A program made the translations under genes and the position numbers. 64,000 bases of DNA, from NCBI GenBank assembly GCA_910589415.1, contig OU342634.1:21015144-21079143 (forward strand), read 5' to 3'. Positions 44,437 through 56,899 of the stretch are shown one piece after another. How positions within the stretch are numbered: position 1 is the stretch's first letter; each line of letters begins with the position of its first letter. Source of the DNA: Malachius bipustulatus (lineage: Eukaryota > Arthropoda > Insecta > Coleoptera > Melyridae). The notes below the pieces were generated by a model. That model searched no databases and was not told the origin of the DNA. It saw only the letters and a program-made list of their open reading frames with translations.

Positions 44437-45982
44437 TTACTTCAGTAAACGCTTATTTAGGAATTTGAGAAGCCAAAGACACTGATGTTGAAGTGAGAAT
44501 TCATTCGACTTTGCATTCCTTTTTATTTGTAATTTAACTATATGGATGCTTGTTTTGAACATTTTCTTCGTAGTTTCATATGGCACTAACTTATACTTTG
44601 TGCAATTTGTCTAGATTATAGATTAAAATACCTTATCTATGATATATTTCTGAAATAAATTATAATTATCAACACGCGAACAAATATTTACCGAGATCCG
44701 AAGATATTTTGACTAACTATTAACTTAGGAGTATAAAATATATTTTTTCTTTATGAGTAACTTTGTAATTCTGACAGTTTGCATCACTCAGTTATGTTGA
44801 TATAAAGTATTTAGAGATAAGTTTGTACATAGGAACTCTTACCTAGGTGTTTAAAAACAATCAAATCATTAATCTAGTCGTCATTATTTGAATAAATGTT
44901 ACTGTAAGTGGAAAGAAGTATTAATTTTGTAATAAAAGTGAGAGCTATAAAGTTAGTTTCCATATATATTCATATTACGTACATATATTAAAAACTAATT
45001 AGTACATATGCTGAAGTTTCAGATCAGACGATAATTCTTAGCTTAATTATTTCCATTATTATGCACCCTTCCGAGTTGTATTTTTTTTGATAGAATAAAT
45101 TATTTCATATGAAATGAATTAAATACTTAACTTAATCTAACAGATATAGATGTATGTATGTATAAATTTTTCAAACCAAATGAATGACGTTTCGCAAGCT
45201 AAAAGTGTTACGAAATAAATGTTTTATCTATGTATACTCGTTACACATACTGCGCGACCGTATGTAATTAGTGGCATTCTTTTTAACAAAACAAAAGGAA
45301 TTAATTCTCTAGAATAGTTCTAATTTTTAAGACCTTTTGTATCCTACTCTATACAAAATTAATATATATCTACTATTTCTCTAAAATTATAATAATGAAC
45401 AGGAATAGAAAAAAGAAAATTATATTATCATAAAGATTTTCATATCCTATATATGAATGTAGACGGGTGATTGTACATATTCTGGATAACGTGTTTCTCA
45501 GGAAGCTCGCAGATTTATGCATAACAATAAAATAGTTTCACAAACTTAACGAGATTAATTTCATTCAGCTATCAAAAATTAATCTCTTTTTATTTCCAAG
45601 TTACTTTAGTTATATTTCAGTCACGGAGAGAAAAATCAACCACAAGAAAATATATACGAGCGGTTATAAATCATCTCTTATCTACGTGTCTCCTTAGCCC
45701 CTTAAAAAGCACATAATAACATAACTTCTGAGTGTCTATCTGTAAGGGAGTAATTTTAGTTATTCAATGAAATCAATGGAAAAGACGACGTCTAAAAATC
45801 TAAGAATCATATAGGTACAGATTGTCCACTATCTGAAAGAAGCCGCTTGTAAAAAGATTATTAAAAATAAGACTCAATTATTATCAGTATTTTGCTAACT
45901 CATTTTTCTTAAAGAAAACGCAGTCTTCTCTGTGAGGATAAGGAAAGCAAAAGAAATATTTATTGCATTATTCTAATTAACA
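44437..45982. other. Probable Beat 3' UTR and flank; nothing else recognised
   Basis: Very AT-rich, with no supported coding frame or long repeat. Confidence 0.5.
44654..44659 (+). promoter_or_regulatory. Candidate polyadenylation signal AATAAA of the Beat gene
   Basis: This is the first canonical AATAAA seen downstream of the stop (about 220 bp). Another is at 44891. Such hexamers are common in AT-rich DNA. Confidence 0.3.
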
Positions 45983-46270
45983 TATACACCGTGGAAGAAA
46001 ATAATTTTCCTAATTTTTCTGTCAAACGGGTGGTCAAAATTTACAAAACTTGGAATCAACTGTTTTAAGGTAACATTTTTAGTCACTATTCTTTGTCTAA
46101 TAAGATCAGAAAAACACGGTAAATCTAGCAAGATTGCACAAATCTACCCTGGAATCATCATAATGTCTCCTTCGTATTTTGTTCATATGTATATCTCCTG
46201 AAACAGGTGAATCCAAAGTTTTGTATATTTCTGACCACTCGTTTCCAGACCTTTCTTCCACTGTGTATAT
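45983..46270. mobile_element. Small foldback element FB13 (0.29 kb)
   Basis: TATACACCGTGGAAGAAA on the left mirrors TTTCTTCCACTGTGTATA on the right. Inner blocks ACAAAACTTGGAATCA and CGGGTGGTCA are also mirrored. Confidence 0.75.
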
Positions 46271-46567
46271 TATACAGAATGATTAGTTAATTGAGTCATA
46301 TTAAAAGTGAGTCACATTCAAAAACCTTTTGAATAATTCTTAACAAACAAGAGTCCAATACGTTTTATTTTAATTGCATTTACCTCAAAAAAAATGTAAA
46401 ATATCCTGATATCGATAAAAAAAATCAAGACAGGTGATTGAAAAATATTAATTCAGGCAAGTCAGGCGATGAGGCGCATATTTTGACGAATAAATCTGAA
46501 TAAAAAGTACAGGAACCTAATAATATGTTTCTGTTTTCTTCTGGTGTCTCTTTCCTGATCGAACTCT

Positions 46568-46585
46568 CCCCCCCCCCCCCCCCCC
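46568..46585. repeat. Poly(C) tract, 18 bases
   Basis: An uninterrupted run of C between CTCT and GCATC. Its length may be affected by sequencing error. Confidence 0.9.
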
Positions 46586-46894
46586 GCATCTATCCCCTAA
46601 GGGTCGCCAGCATTTGTTCGGGTTGTGCAAATTACCGGAATTGTGCAAATTTTGCAACGGGAGGTTAAATAATGTATCTTTTAGAAAAAAATGTCACAAG
46701 TGCTCGAGATACAGGGTGATTGATTGAAATGGCACATTAGAAAAAGTTCGACTTTTTGGAATATGAAATTTGGAACTTAGGCAACATACTTAATAACGAG
46801 TCAAAATGAAATATTACCAAGATGGCAGCACATTTGAAAATGGCGAAAGCAATGGCCGTCTTTGTTTTTTTTTTTAAATGTCACACCCCATATA

Positions 46895-47624
46895 CACCGT
46901 GTTTTATATTAAGTCGGCACTATTGCTAACTTCGTTATTATTTAACCTAGAAAGTCGGTTAAATTAGCAAACTAGTAGTATTTTTGCCGGTGAATAAAAT
47001 GGCGAAAGCAGAAAAACAATTGAACATCGCGTTTTTTAAATATTTAAAAAAATGTAATTTTTTTAATGGAACACCCTGTATATTTTTAGATGGATCGGTT
47101 GCAAATTTTTTTTTAAAGGGAAAAGTCTTTATACACTATGATCCTAAAATAATAAATTCATTAATTATTCATTATTTTATTACTCCCAAAGTAGGCTGCG
47201 ACAATTATTGTAATTTAGTGTACCTACGTAATGTGAGGTAAAAAAATTATGTCGTCCTCCATAGTGTATTTTTTGATTAAAAAATACACTAAAAATAAGA
47301 GTTGTTACCTTGAAAAGGATTTAATTTTACATAAACAAATAACAGAACTTGTTTGTGTGTACAATTTTATTATTTTAGGATCATAGTGCATGTAGAATTT
47401 TTCCTTTAAAAAAAACTTTGCAACCGATCCATCTAAAAATATACAGGGTGTTCCATAAAAAATATCCATTTTTTTAAATATATCGAAAACGCGATGTTCA
47501 ATTGTTTTCCTGTTTTCATCGTTTTATTCAGGAGAAAAAATACTACTAGTTTGCTAATTTAACCGACTTTCTAGCTCAAATAATAACGAAGTTAGCAATA
47601 GTGCCGACTTAATATAAAACGGTG
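46895..47624. mobile_element. Foldback element nested in FB9, itself containing an inner palindrome
   Basis: The ends CACCGTGTTTTATATTAAGT and ACTTAATATAAAACGGTG mirror each other, followed by AGTCGGTTAAATTAGCAAAC and its complement. Inside, ACACCCTGTATATTTTTAGA (about 47071) mirrors TCTAAAAATATACAGGGTGT (about 47433), giving a third level centred near 47265. FB10 reads across the insertion point without this sequence. Confidence 0.8.
47262..47291. repeat. Central hairpin of the nested palindrome (13-bp stem)
   Basis: TAGTGTATTTTTT-GATT-AAAAAATACACTA. The same stem occurs at 31352-31380. Confidence 0.8.
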
Positions 47625-48296
47625 TATTATTGCATTTTCAGATTGTCTGAGAAAATGTAATAACAATGGTGCTTATAGTTGTATTTTAAATTGAGTAGGC
47701 TATGAGTTTAAAAACAAATGAAAATCGTGATTTTCCAACTAAAGACATATACCACGAAAACGGCTCAAGATATCAGAAAACGGTTTACATTTCCCTATCT
47801 TAACTTTTCATCTGGTATGCTACTGTATAGTTGAAATGTATATACAGGATGATGAAAAATCTGATAATTTTGACCACCTTGTAAAAACATTTCAACTGCA
47901 TAATTGGATGCCTTATGAAAAGTTAAGATAGGGACATGTAAGCCATTTTTTGATATTTTGGGCCGTTTTCGAGGTAAATGGGTTTTAAAGTTGGAAAATT
48001 GCGATTTTCATTTGTTTACCTATAACTCATAGCCGACTCTATTTAAAATACAACTATAAGCACCATTGTTATTACATTTTCTCAGACAATTTGAAAATTC
48101 AATAATATATGGGCTGTCCCATTAAAAAAAACATAGATGGACATTGCTTTCGCCATTTTTACATATGCCTCCATCCTGGTAATATTTCATTTTGACTCGC
48201 TATTAGATATATTGCCTAGGTTCCAAATTTCAGATTCCTAAATCATTTGGAAGTCGAACTTTTTCTAATGGGCGCGATAAAACAATCACCCAGTAT

Positions 48297-51200
48297 AGCG
48301 CCCAAATTGATTTGAGTAAAAAAAAGATTGGACGAAATTGCGGAATAAATGAGTGAAATAAATAAATCCACATTTTCATATGGAACTAGTTTAGGATTAG
48401 TTATACAGTTCCATTACCAAGCCAACAGAATCATTTTGGATTAGTGGCTCGTGCAGAAACATGCGATTAATCAAAACCAAAAATATTTTACTTTACCTGA
48501 ATTAAGGTGTAAATAATCGTGAGAAGTCAATTCCTATGATTGTATGCTGGCAATCTTTCAAATGCAGGAAAAATTATTTTCTAAGTGTGTCGAGACAATT
48601 TGAAGTAAATTTTCATGCACATATTTGTGTGGTTCAGTGAATTAATGTTATTTTTGGAGCTACTATTTAAAAAAATCATGACGCGTTGCACAAGCTTCAA
48701 CGACAGTAATTTTTATTAAACGGTGAACAAGCCTTTTGAAAAAACAAGATAACTTTTGCTGAAATTTTTGCACCGATGATCATCTCTTTGAACTCTGGTA
48801 TTTATCATTTCAGTTTAATTTTTCCATCATGTATTTCCTAACTTCAGTGGTGTTAAGTTGAAGGGAAAGCAATTAAATAACGAGCATGAAAAGATTCAAG
48901 AAATCCTTGTATAATATGTATAATTTCTCGAGATGAAGGTATAAGTGTAAAACATTGTTGGAAGCTTTGCATAACCAATTAGGTAGAGAAAATCGTAGGT
49001 ATCGCATGTAATACCTATGGAAAGATGAAAGATGAATGGATAAAATGTTGTGTTGCTGTATTTTACCAACCAGACTGTTTTCTATAATCGTGCTTGTAAA
49101 TACAGTCGACGCTATTGAGGCTGTGTCGATAAATCCTCATAATTAAGTTTGATATCGATACGATGGAGCTTCCATACAAACGGCACAATAAAAGAATGCT
49201 TGAATGGAATGTTTCATAATAGATGAATTGGAATAGAGCAGTTATACTTTGGCCACCGAGGTCTTCCGATATTAATCCCCAAGACTCCGGTTTCTGAAGA
49301 TCACGAAAGAAAATCAGAAATAAATCTAAAAGATCTCTTAACGAAAGCAATTAAATTAGCAGCGAACACATTACTTAACAAGAAATTTTATTGGAATTCA
49401 TTAACATAATTTTAGTGATGAGACTATGATCGCTAAACTATGTGAACATTAAAAGCAGAAAATTTATGTTTTCAACCCTTACTTCGTAGATTCTTTGTAT
49501 TACTGATGGATGATAAATAAATAAAACACTAATGCTTGAAAAAATACCTACTACTATATAATGATAGATATTATTAATGTTACACGAGTTTCACTACTTT
49601 CAAAGTAGCATCTTCAGACATATGTAAATGAGTATAGTTATTAATACGATAACATAGCAACTAAGGTAACCTAATTTTATTCAAAGCAGAATAAAATAAA
49701 TTGGTCTGTTTTAATAAAATGTTCTGTTTTCTGATTTTTTTTGGGATCTGATTCTGTTCGTTATCCTCAAACATATAAACGACAGAAGACTAAGCAAAAG
49801 GAAATGGTTCAGTTATGTCGTTATATTTTAATAGATAGTGGTGCAGATTGTTCATAAATACTCGTATGTACTGATAGGGCTAGACAAAGATCCATTTACA
49901 CTAACAAAGAACATACGTAGTATTATAAATAGCACAAACCACAACATAAGGCTGATATTTCTGTTTCATTTCGTGAAAAAAGGCGAGCTTGTAAACTGAC
50001 TATTGCGTCCTGATAAAAGTTAAGATGACGTCAAAAAAGGTTGGGTAATTTTTAAAATATGTCAGGAATAATAATAATTATCTATCAGTTTGTTTGCGGA
50101 TTTTTATTATGATGATTTTGATTTTCAATATACTTTAATACAAATAATAAAATTAAATAATCAATTACTTTTATTGTTGTGCATAAAGTTCACAGAAAGG
50201 TACACCAAGCGTCTTATAAGGGGATGATTTTTAACCTTAACCCGAAACACGAAATTTTTATACTTATGAAACGTGTAGTTTCCTTTACTATTATACTAAG
50301 ATTAATTAAAACTAAAGACAAATTGGACGTAATAAAATTTACTTAAAAATCTAGCCGAGAAGTTTTGTTATTAAAGAATAAAAAAACATGATTTACATAC
50401 TAATTTTGAAGCTATGTAGGAAGACTTTCCTAATGCTGCTTTTCATACAGGTGATCCAATTAATAATTTTCATAATTTATGATGATGGACGAATACTGCA
50501 TTTTTTTTTCTTTTATGAAGATTATTGTCTGATACATTTTTGCTGATATTCGCTGGATAGAAAGAATGAAAGTCATCGCCAATAAATGTGACATTTTCTT
50601 TCTGAGGCCCTAAAGAATTCATCATTTAAGGAAGTATTGACTTTTGAATCCAATCTAACCACGTTACACACCTCCTCTTACCGGGGTGAAAGAAATAAAG
50701 AACGAACTAGAAGAAACACAGATATAGTTTTAGTTGCTACCATACCCGAAGGAGGGTATGTTTGTAAGGACAACTTTAGATGACAAAAGTTTTGGGATTC
50801 TATTTAAGAAATTAGTTCAAAGATCCTCGTGCAAACATTTTGCGGAACCAAGAAAATGGTTTAAATTGGACAACTTGTCTCTGATATCGTTCAGTTATTT
50901 CGTTGTCCCTCACAATGATCAAAGCAACCGATATTTCGGGTTAAGGGTTTTAAAAATTGTTGAGTTTATTATTTTAATTTTACCAATCAAAAGACATAAC
51001 ATATTTCAGATATGGGTTATAGAAACTCTTACTGCGTGTGACGTTTCTAATATCATATTTTAAGTACTTAGATGTGATAAACGTATTCTATTTATTTTTA
51101 TTTTAAATTGTCTAGAGTAAGTAAGTACATCCCCAGAAACTTAATTGTAGGTAATTGAAATCTAAGATATTTGTCAATTTAATCGAAGTGTTTTATTATT

Positions 51201-51572
51201 ATAAGGACTCAATATTTTTATTATTATAGAAGTTAGAATATAAAAACTATAAGAAGTATATTTTTATCAGAAAACTTAGGCTACTGTGTTTTTATATTTT
51301 GATTTTATATTCAACTGGGATACGATAATTTCTTCTGCTATTATTGCATTAGAAAAGTTATTATGCAGGGATGCAAAAAATACAAACGTCTAAGTTTTCT
51401 TATAAAGATAAACTAAAAATTTTATTGAAGATTTTTAGCTTTATTGTTTAGGTATAATTCAGATTCTCGTTGCAGAATATTCACATGGAGCTTAACTTAT
51501 TTCAGTTTTCTAGGAATATTGTTGATTTTTAGATTATTTTTGTTATAATTTTTTAAACTGAAATGAGAAAGA
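48297..51572. other. No gene recognised
   Basis: AT-rich intergenic sequence. A 109-codon open frame at 50734-51063 has no recognisable motif, and I do not annotate it as a gene. One dispersed repeat copy lies at about 49480-49640. Confidence 0.5.
49480..49640. repeat. Dispersed repeat, copy 2
   Basis: GATAAATAAATAAAACACTAATGC and CATCTTCAGACATATG match copy 1 at 42345-42480 in the same order, with a longer spacer here. Confidence 0.6.
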
Positions 51573-52014
51573 TATACAGAGTCAAATTCTAGCTACATCA
51601 TTGGAATCTCGGAAACTAGAAGAGGTACGGACTCGGTTTAAATTGGGAAAATGTTGCGCTATTCTATGCTTAATAAGAATCTGAAAAAAATCAGGATTCG
51701 TCAGTTGTTGATTTTTTTTATACCTAACGACATTAAAAAACAATATGGCGGCCATGAGAAAAACAAAAATCATAAAAGAAAATACAAACAGAACATACCA
51801 GAAATAATTTACTAACTTCCTATAATAGAAAAGATATGGCTAAAATAAGATTTTTCGATTTTTTAGTTTTTTCAGGATATTTCAGCAATAACTGAAAATA
51901 TTCTGAAAGTTTTTATTAAGCAAAAAACAGCCGCAACTTTACCCCAATATAACCGAGTCCGTATCTCTCCTAGTTTCCGAGATCCCAATAGCTCGAATTT
52001 GACTCACCCTGTAT
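51573..52014. mobile_element. Foldback element FB14 (0.44 kb)
   Basis: TATACAGAGTCAAATTC mirrors GAATTTGACTCACCCTGTAT. Inner blocks ATCTCGGAAACTAG and TACGGACTCGGTT are mirrored near the right end. No coding sequence. Confidence 0.8.
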
Positions 52015-54497
52015 TCGTAAGAAAATGTCAGTTTGATATTAAGTATATACTTTTATGCTTATTAATATTAATTTAAAAATGCATTGTCAAAAATATTTCT
52101 ATCAAAAATATATTTCCTGAATTCTTTCTCAATCTGCGGCATTAGTAAATTTCATCTCGTGTGATAATCCACCCAGTATCACGGACGTGGACATCAATAA
52201 AAATATTACACCTTTTCACTGATGGTTTATGTAAGAAGTCATATAAAATCAGAAATTATTGTCGCAATTAAAAATTCCCATGTTTATATTGGTCAAGATG
52301 CCTTATTGCCATTAGCGAGTAAAAGAAACAATGGGTGTCCAAAAGGCCAGCGGCTGGCATTAATCAGTGCAATTTCAACAATCGTTAAGTTTAAGTGGTT
52401 CGGTACGCATAAAAGAACAGACGACAGCTGATTCAGCAATTCAGCTGCTGACCATCTGCGAGCGCGCCCAATAATTTGAAAAATTTTATGCTAAGATTCA
52501 ATAAACGATTTATTGACGATAAATATTTTAGAACCTCCGACACACTCAGTTATGATGAAATTAGCGATAAGTTTTTTTGCAGCACATTTTGATTTTCCTA
52601 AGTTCATACAGACTACAGTTTTACTGTACAGTTTATGAATATTTTTATGGCACCAGCGGTGTAAGTTATCGGTCTTAAGGTTCACCCTTAGTTCGCATGA
52701 TAAGATGAGGTTCAAATGGCTATATTATTACCTCGTTATCCAATATTACTTTACCATATAAATGAATAAAGATATACTTACGCATGTGCTTCTAAAAAAA
52801 TACCACACACTTGCGTAGAGAACATTTTCTAAATTGGTCATGTTTGGTTTTATCTCTTTTATAAGTACCATGTAGCATTTTAAATAGCTAATAGAAATTA
52901 CATTCCTTGAACATAAAATTTCAGGCAACTACAAAAAAAGAGGTTTTAGCCAAAATGTATAGGCTAAGACAGGCTCAGCTTACAAATTTTAAAATTCTCA
53001 AAAACAGTTGCACCTCCATCTAGACGCAAGATGACCTTTTTCAAGGGAGGTAAATGTTGTAGATTTCAAGCTACTATTAATGCAATGTTTGTAAAATATT
53101 GCGGGGTTGTCATGTAGGAGTATCGGTGCGTAATTTAATCTTTCTTGTCACCGGTACCTATATCATACACATCAAAAAAAATTACCAACTGATAGAAAAC
53201 ATTACCATTTTTTTTTCTTTTATTCATGTATTCCCTTTGATGAATATATTTTTTGAGAAATCATTTATTTGTGTCCGCCATTCATATTGAGAACAAAGCA
53301 TTTCCGGAACCATTTGTTTTGATTTAGTTACATCGAGATGAGTATTTTGCTACCGAACTCATAATATTAATTTTTGAGGCTGTGCAAGTATTGAAGCCGA
53401 GATAATATGATGCGGCCTCATTCTAAAAATGATGTTTGTTTGTACCTATATTAAAATTTAGATTACAGCAAGGAACATATTCATTCAAGCACAACCCCAA
53501 ACGAAGTAAGTCTTGAATAGCCATCTGTAATGAACGTTTCATATTATTTTCTCTGTTTCAGTTTTCATTTAGATTGAAAGAGAAAAATCTATAAGGAGAA
53601 CGTTGCTTGAATCGGTTAGTAACAGTGATTTGTTTTTGACAGTTCACAGAACATTCAGAACATTGGAATATCAATTATTGTTATTTAAACTTCACGATAT
53701 TTCACTTTCATGACCCTTAAAACCATTCGCTCCAGTTCCTGAAAACAAAATGTGGAAATAAATGTAAAAAAAATTTGTCGATTTATTTTTGGACCTGCAT
53801 TATTCAATATCTGATATTACAAAAAATACAGAAGATTGCGTTGTACTAATTTTTCTCAGAATTTCTGCTCAACAAAAAGAAACTGTTTCACTGTTAGACT
53901 AAAGTATAGATGAAAATATAATTAATAATAATAATGAGTATTATTTTGCAACAATATTTCATACTGCAACGAGTTTCTTTCAACCGCATTGTGATTGTCG
54001 ATTATGTTATGAGTAAATATAAAACCCTGTGATCGAGAAGTAATTAAATTAATTAATGTTGGGCTTCAAGCCATAATTGTTAATTAGAATTATGATTATG
54101 TACATAATTATTGATATAACATCATGAATTTTATTCTAGCGAGGCACTAGCATATTATATTTCATTGACTGTAAGTTACTTATACTATATCAATTTATGA
54201 ATGTAAATAATATATCTATAATTAATTATTGTATAATTGCCGTATCGATAACTACTTAAAATGATAAATGTAAGTTTTTAAATCGTCCTGCTTCGGTTCG
54301 GTATGATTTGAAATCATCAGATCATGTAAACCTAAAATTCTGTGTATTTTATTTTGAAAAATAAATATTGTGAAGTATTTGTGATTTTTTTTTACCTTTA
54401 CTTCGACCAAAATTAAAAATAGGTTTCCAGACTTTTTACAGTAGGTATAGCTTAGCAAAGTTGTATTATTATATAATAATATAATTATTATGCATGT
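52015..54497. other. No gene recognised
   Basis: AT-rich sequence with only short frames lacking motifs. Confidence 0.5.
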
Positions 54498-55357
54498 ATA
54501 CAGGGTGATTGATTGAAACGCCACATTAGAAAAAATTCGACTTCCAAATGATCTAGGAATCTGAAATTTGGAACTTAGGCAACATACCTAATAACGAGTC
54601 AAAATGAAATATTACCAAGATGGCAGCACATTTAAAAATGGCAAAAGCAATGGCCATCTTTGTTTTCTTAAATGGGACACCTCATATATTATAGCATTTT
54701 CAGATTGTCTGAGAAAATATAATAACAATAATGTTATAGTTGCATTTTAAATTGAGTAGGCTATGAGTTATAAACAAGTGAAAATCGCAATTTTCCAACT
54801 TTAAACCCATTTACCACGAAAACGGCTCAAGATATCAGAAAACGGCTTACATGTCCCTATCTTAAATTTTTGTCTGGTATCCTACTGTATAGTTTAAATG
54901 TTTATGCAGGGTGATGAAAAATCTGATAATTTTCACCACCTTGTATAAACATTTCAACTGCATAATTGGATGCCTTATAAAAAGTTAAGATAGGAACATG
55001 TAAGCCGTTTTTTGATATTATTAGCCGTTTTTGTGGTAAATGGGTTTAAAGTTGGAAAATTATTTTCACTTGTTTATAACTCATAGCCTACTCAATTTAA
55101 AATGCAACTATAAACATTATTGTTATTACATTTTCTCAGACAATCTGAAAATGCAATAAAATATAGGGTGTCCCATTTAAAAAAACAAAGATGGCCATTG
55201 CTTTCGCCATTTTTAAATGTGCTGCCATCTTGGTAATATTTCATTTTGACTCGTTATTAGGTATGTTGCCTAAGTTCCAAATTTCAGATTCCTAGATCAT
55301 TTGGAAGTCGAATTTTTTCTAATGTGGCGTTTCATCGTTTCAATCAATCACCCTGTA
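54498..55357. mobile_element. Foldback element FB10 (0.86 kb), intact relative of FB9
   Basis: The ends are ATACAGGGTGATTGATTGAA and TTCAATCAATCACCCTGTAT. The arms mirror each other almost completely, through AACTTAGGCAACATACCTAA and GCCATCTTTGTTTTCTTAAA to the core ACAT...CCCTATCTTAA / TAAGATAGG near 54850-55000. It lacks the insertion present in FB9 and so gives the uninterrupted family structure. Confidence 0.9.
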
Positions 55358-56306
55358 TGTGCACTGAGCGAAGGAAAAACTCATTCAATGCATCCAAAAT
55401 GGTTCGTTTTTTCGGTTCATTTAACCCTGATCTCATAGCCACAAAAACAAATCATACAACGTTTATGAATATCGAATTATAATAGAAGTCGCTGAAAAAC
55501 GGATATTTTCTAGTTATTTCGTAGAGTGGTTATAATTTATGAATTTGGATCATACTACCTGCTTAATAATATTCTTACGAGAAACTAGAATTCGAAAAAT
55601 ATGACAACATGGTCTCTAGATTAAAGAACAACTAATTCTTGACAGTATAGTTATCTAGGTTGACAGGTAATGCTGAGTTTATACGTTATGGATTTACCTT
55701 TCATTTCAATTTTAATTTTAATTTTAGTGTATTTCAATTGTTTTTATTTTATCAATTTTTCGACACGCCTTGAAATAACTTATTATTTTCTTTAAAGTGC
55801 AGTAAACATGCAAAAAAATATCAAGAGACAAACAAGTTGTATTTTTAGCTGCTCAACTCGAAAAAAAGTAGAAAAGTCAGTTGCGTACCTACATTTTTTT
55901 GTCAATAACATTCGTGAGCTTACCCCTCTCCGGGACACCACTGGAATTTGTAACTATTATCTAGTTGGTGCTAACTTAGTGTCCTATCACAACGAACCAC
56001 ACTGCCAAATATCACTCAAATCGGCAAAAGAATATTTGAGATATTAATAAAAAAACGATTTTGTTTTCAACTTTCTCACCCTTCTCCAAAACCAGACCTA
56101 TTAAGAACTTATGAAGCAAAATTTAGTATAACTCCAGTTGTTACTGAAATTTTCTGAAAATAAACTGAAAAATCTAGATTTCTAATTTTTTTTTGTATTA
56201 TATACACGGTGGGGCGCGTTGAACGCCTCGGTCTGTGTAGCCTAAACGTGCACAATAAAAAAAAAAAAATGAATTGGGTCTTATACAGGCTCGTAGTTCC
56301 CACAAC

Positions 56307-56899
56307 TTAAAATTATTTTGGACTATACAGCATGTCCCATATGAGAGTGACATATCAAAGTTATGTTTTTTTAAATGGAATGCTCCTATGTTATTGCATT
56401 TTTAGATTGTCTGAGGAGAAAAAGTAAGATTGGTTTTTATAGTTGGTGTTTAAATTCAGAAGTTTGTGAGTTATAAACAAGTGAAAATCGTAATTTTTGA
56501 AGTTCAAGGCCCTGTACAACAAAAACGGCTCAAGATAGAGAAAAACGGCTTACATGTCCCTATTTTAACTTTTTATGTACTATCCTATGGTATAGAAACA
56601 TTTGTACTTTCTTTGTTTTTTTATTTGGCGACGAGTGGAGAAATCTCAGATTTTTTCAAATTTTTTATCACCCCGTATAAACATTCTATCTACATCAAAG
56701 AATAGTACATGGAAAAGTAAAATAGGGATGTTTATAACACACAATATTCTCAATTCAAACATCAACTGTAAAAACCAATTTAATTTCTCTTCTCGGATGA
56801 TCTAAAAACTCAATAACTTGAGCATTCCATTAAAACAAAAATATAACTTTTGTATGCCACTCTCATATGGAATTACCTGTATAGTCCAAAATAATTTTA
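56307..56899. mobile_element. Foldback element FB11 (0.59 kb), diverged
   Basis: TTAAAATTATTTTGGACTAT on the left mirrors ATAGTCCAAAATAATTTTA on the right. CATATGAGAGTG mirrors CACTCTCATATG. The core has GGCTTACATGTCCCTATTTT, as in FB8-FB10. Confidence 0.75.

Larger units (their letters stand above)
46709..48296. mobile_element. Foldback element FB9 (1.6 kb), carrying a nested palindrome
   Basis: The left end ATACAGGGTGATTGATTGAA and the adjacent AGAAAAAGTTCGACTT mirror the right end AAGTCGAACTTTTTCTAATG ... CACCCAGTAT. The inner core (GGTTTACATTTCCCTATCTT ... ACAGGATGATGAAAAATCTG ... GATAGGGACATGTAAGCC) is shared with FB8, FB10 and FB11. The outer arms match FB10 closely. The left arm is interrupted by the element at 46895-47624. 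Confidence 0.85.

Noticed and set aside
50734..51063. 109-codon open frame downstream of Beat
   Set aside because: No motif, no supporting splice or promoter context, and open frames of this size occur by chance in AT-rich DNA.
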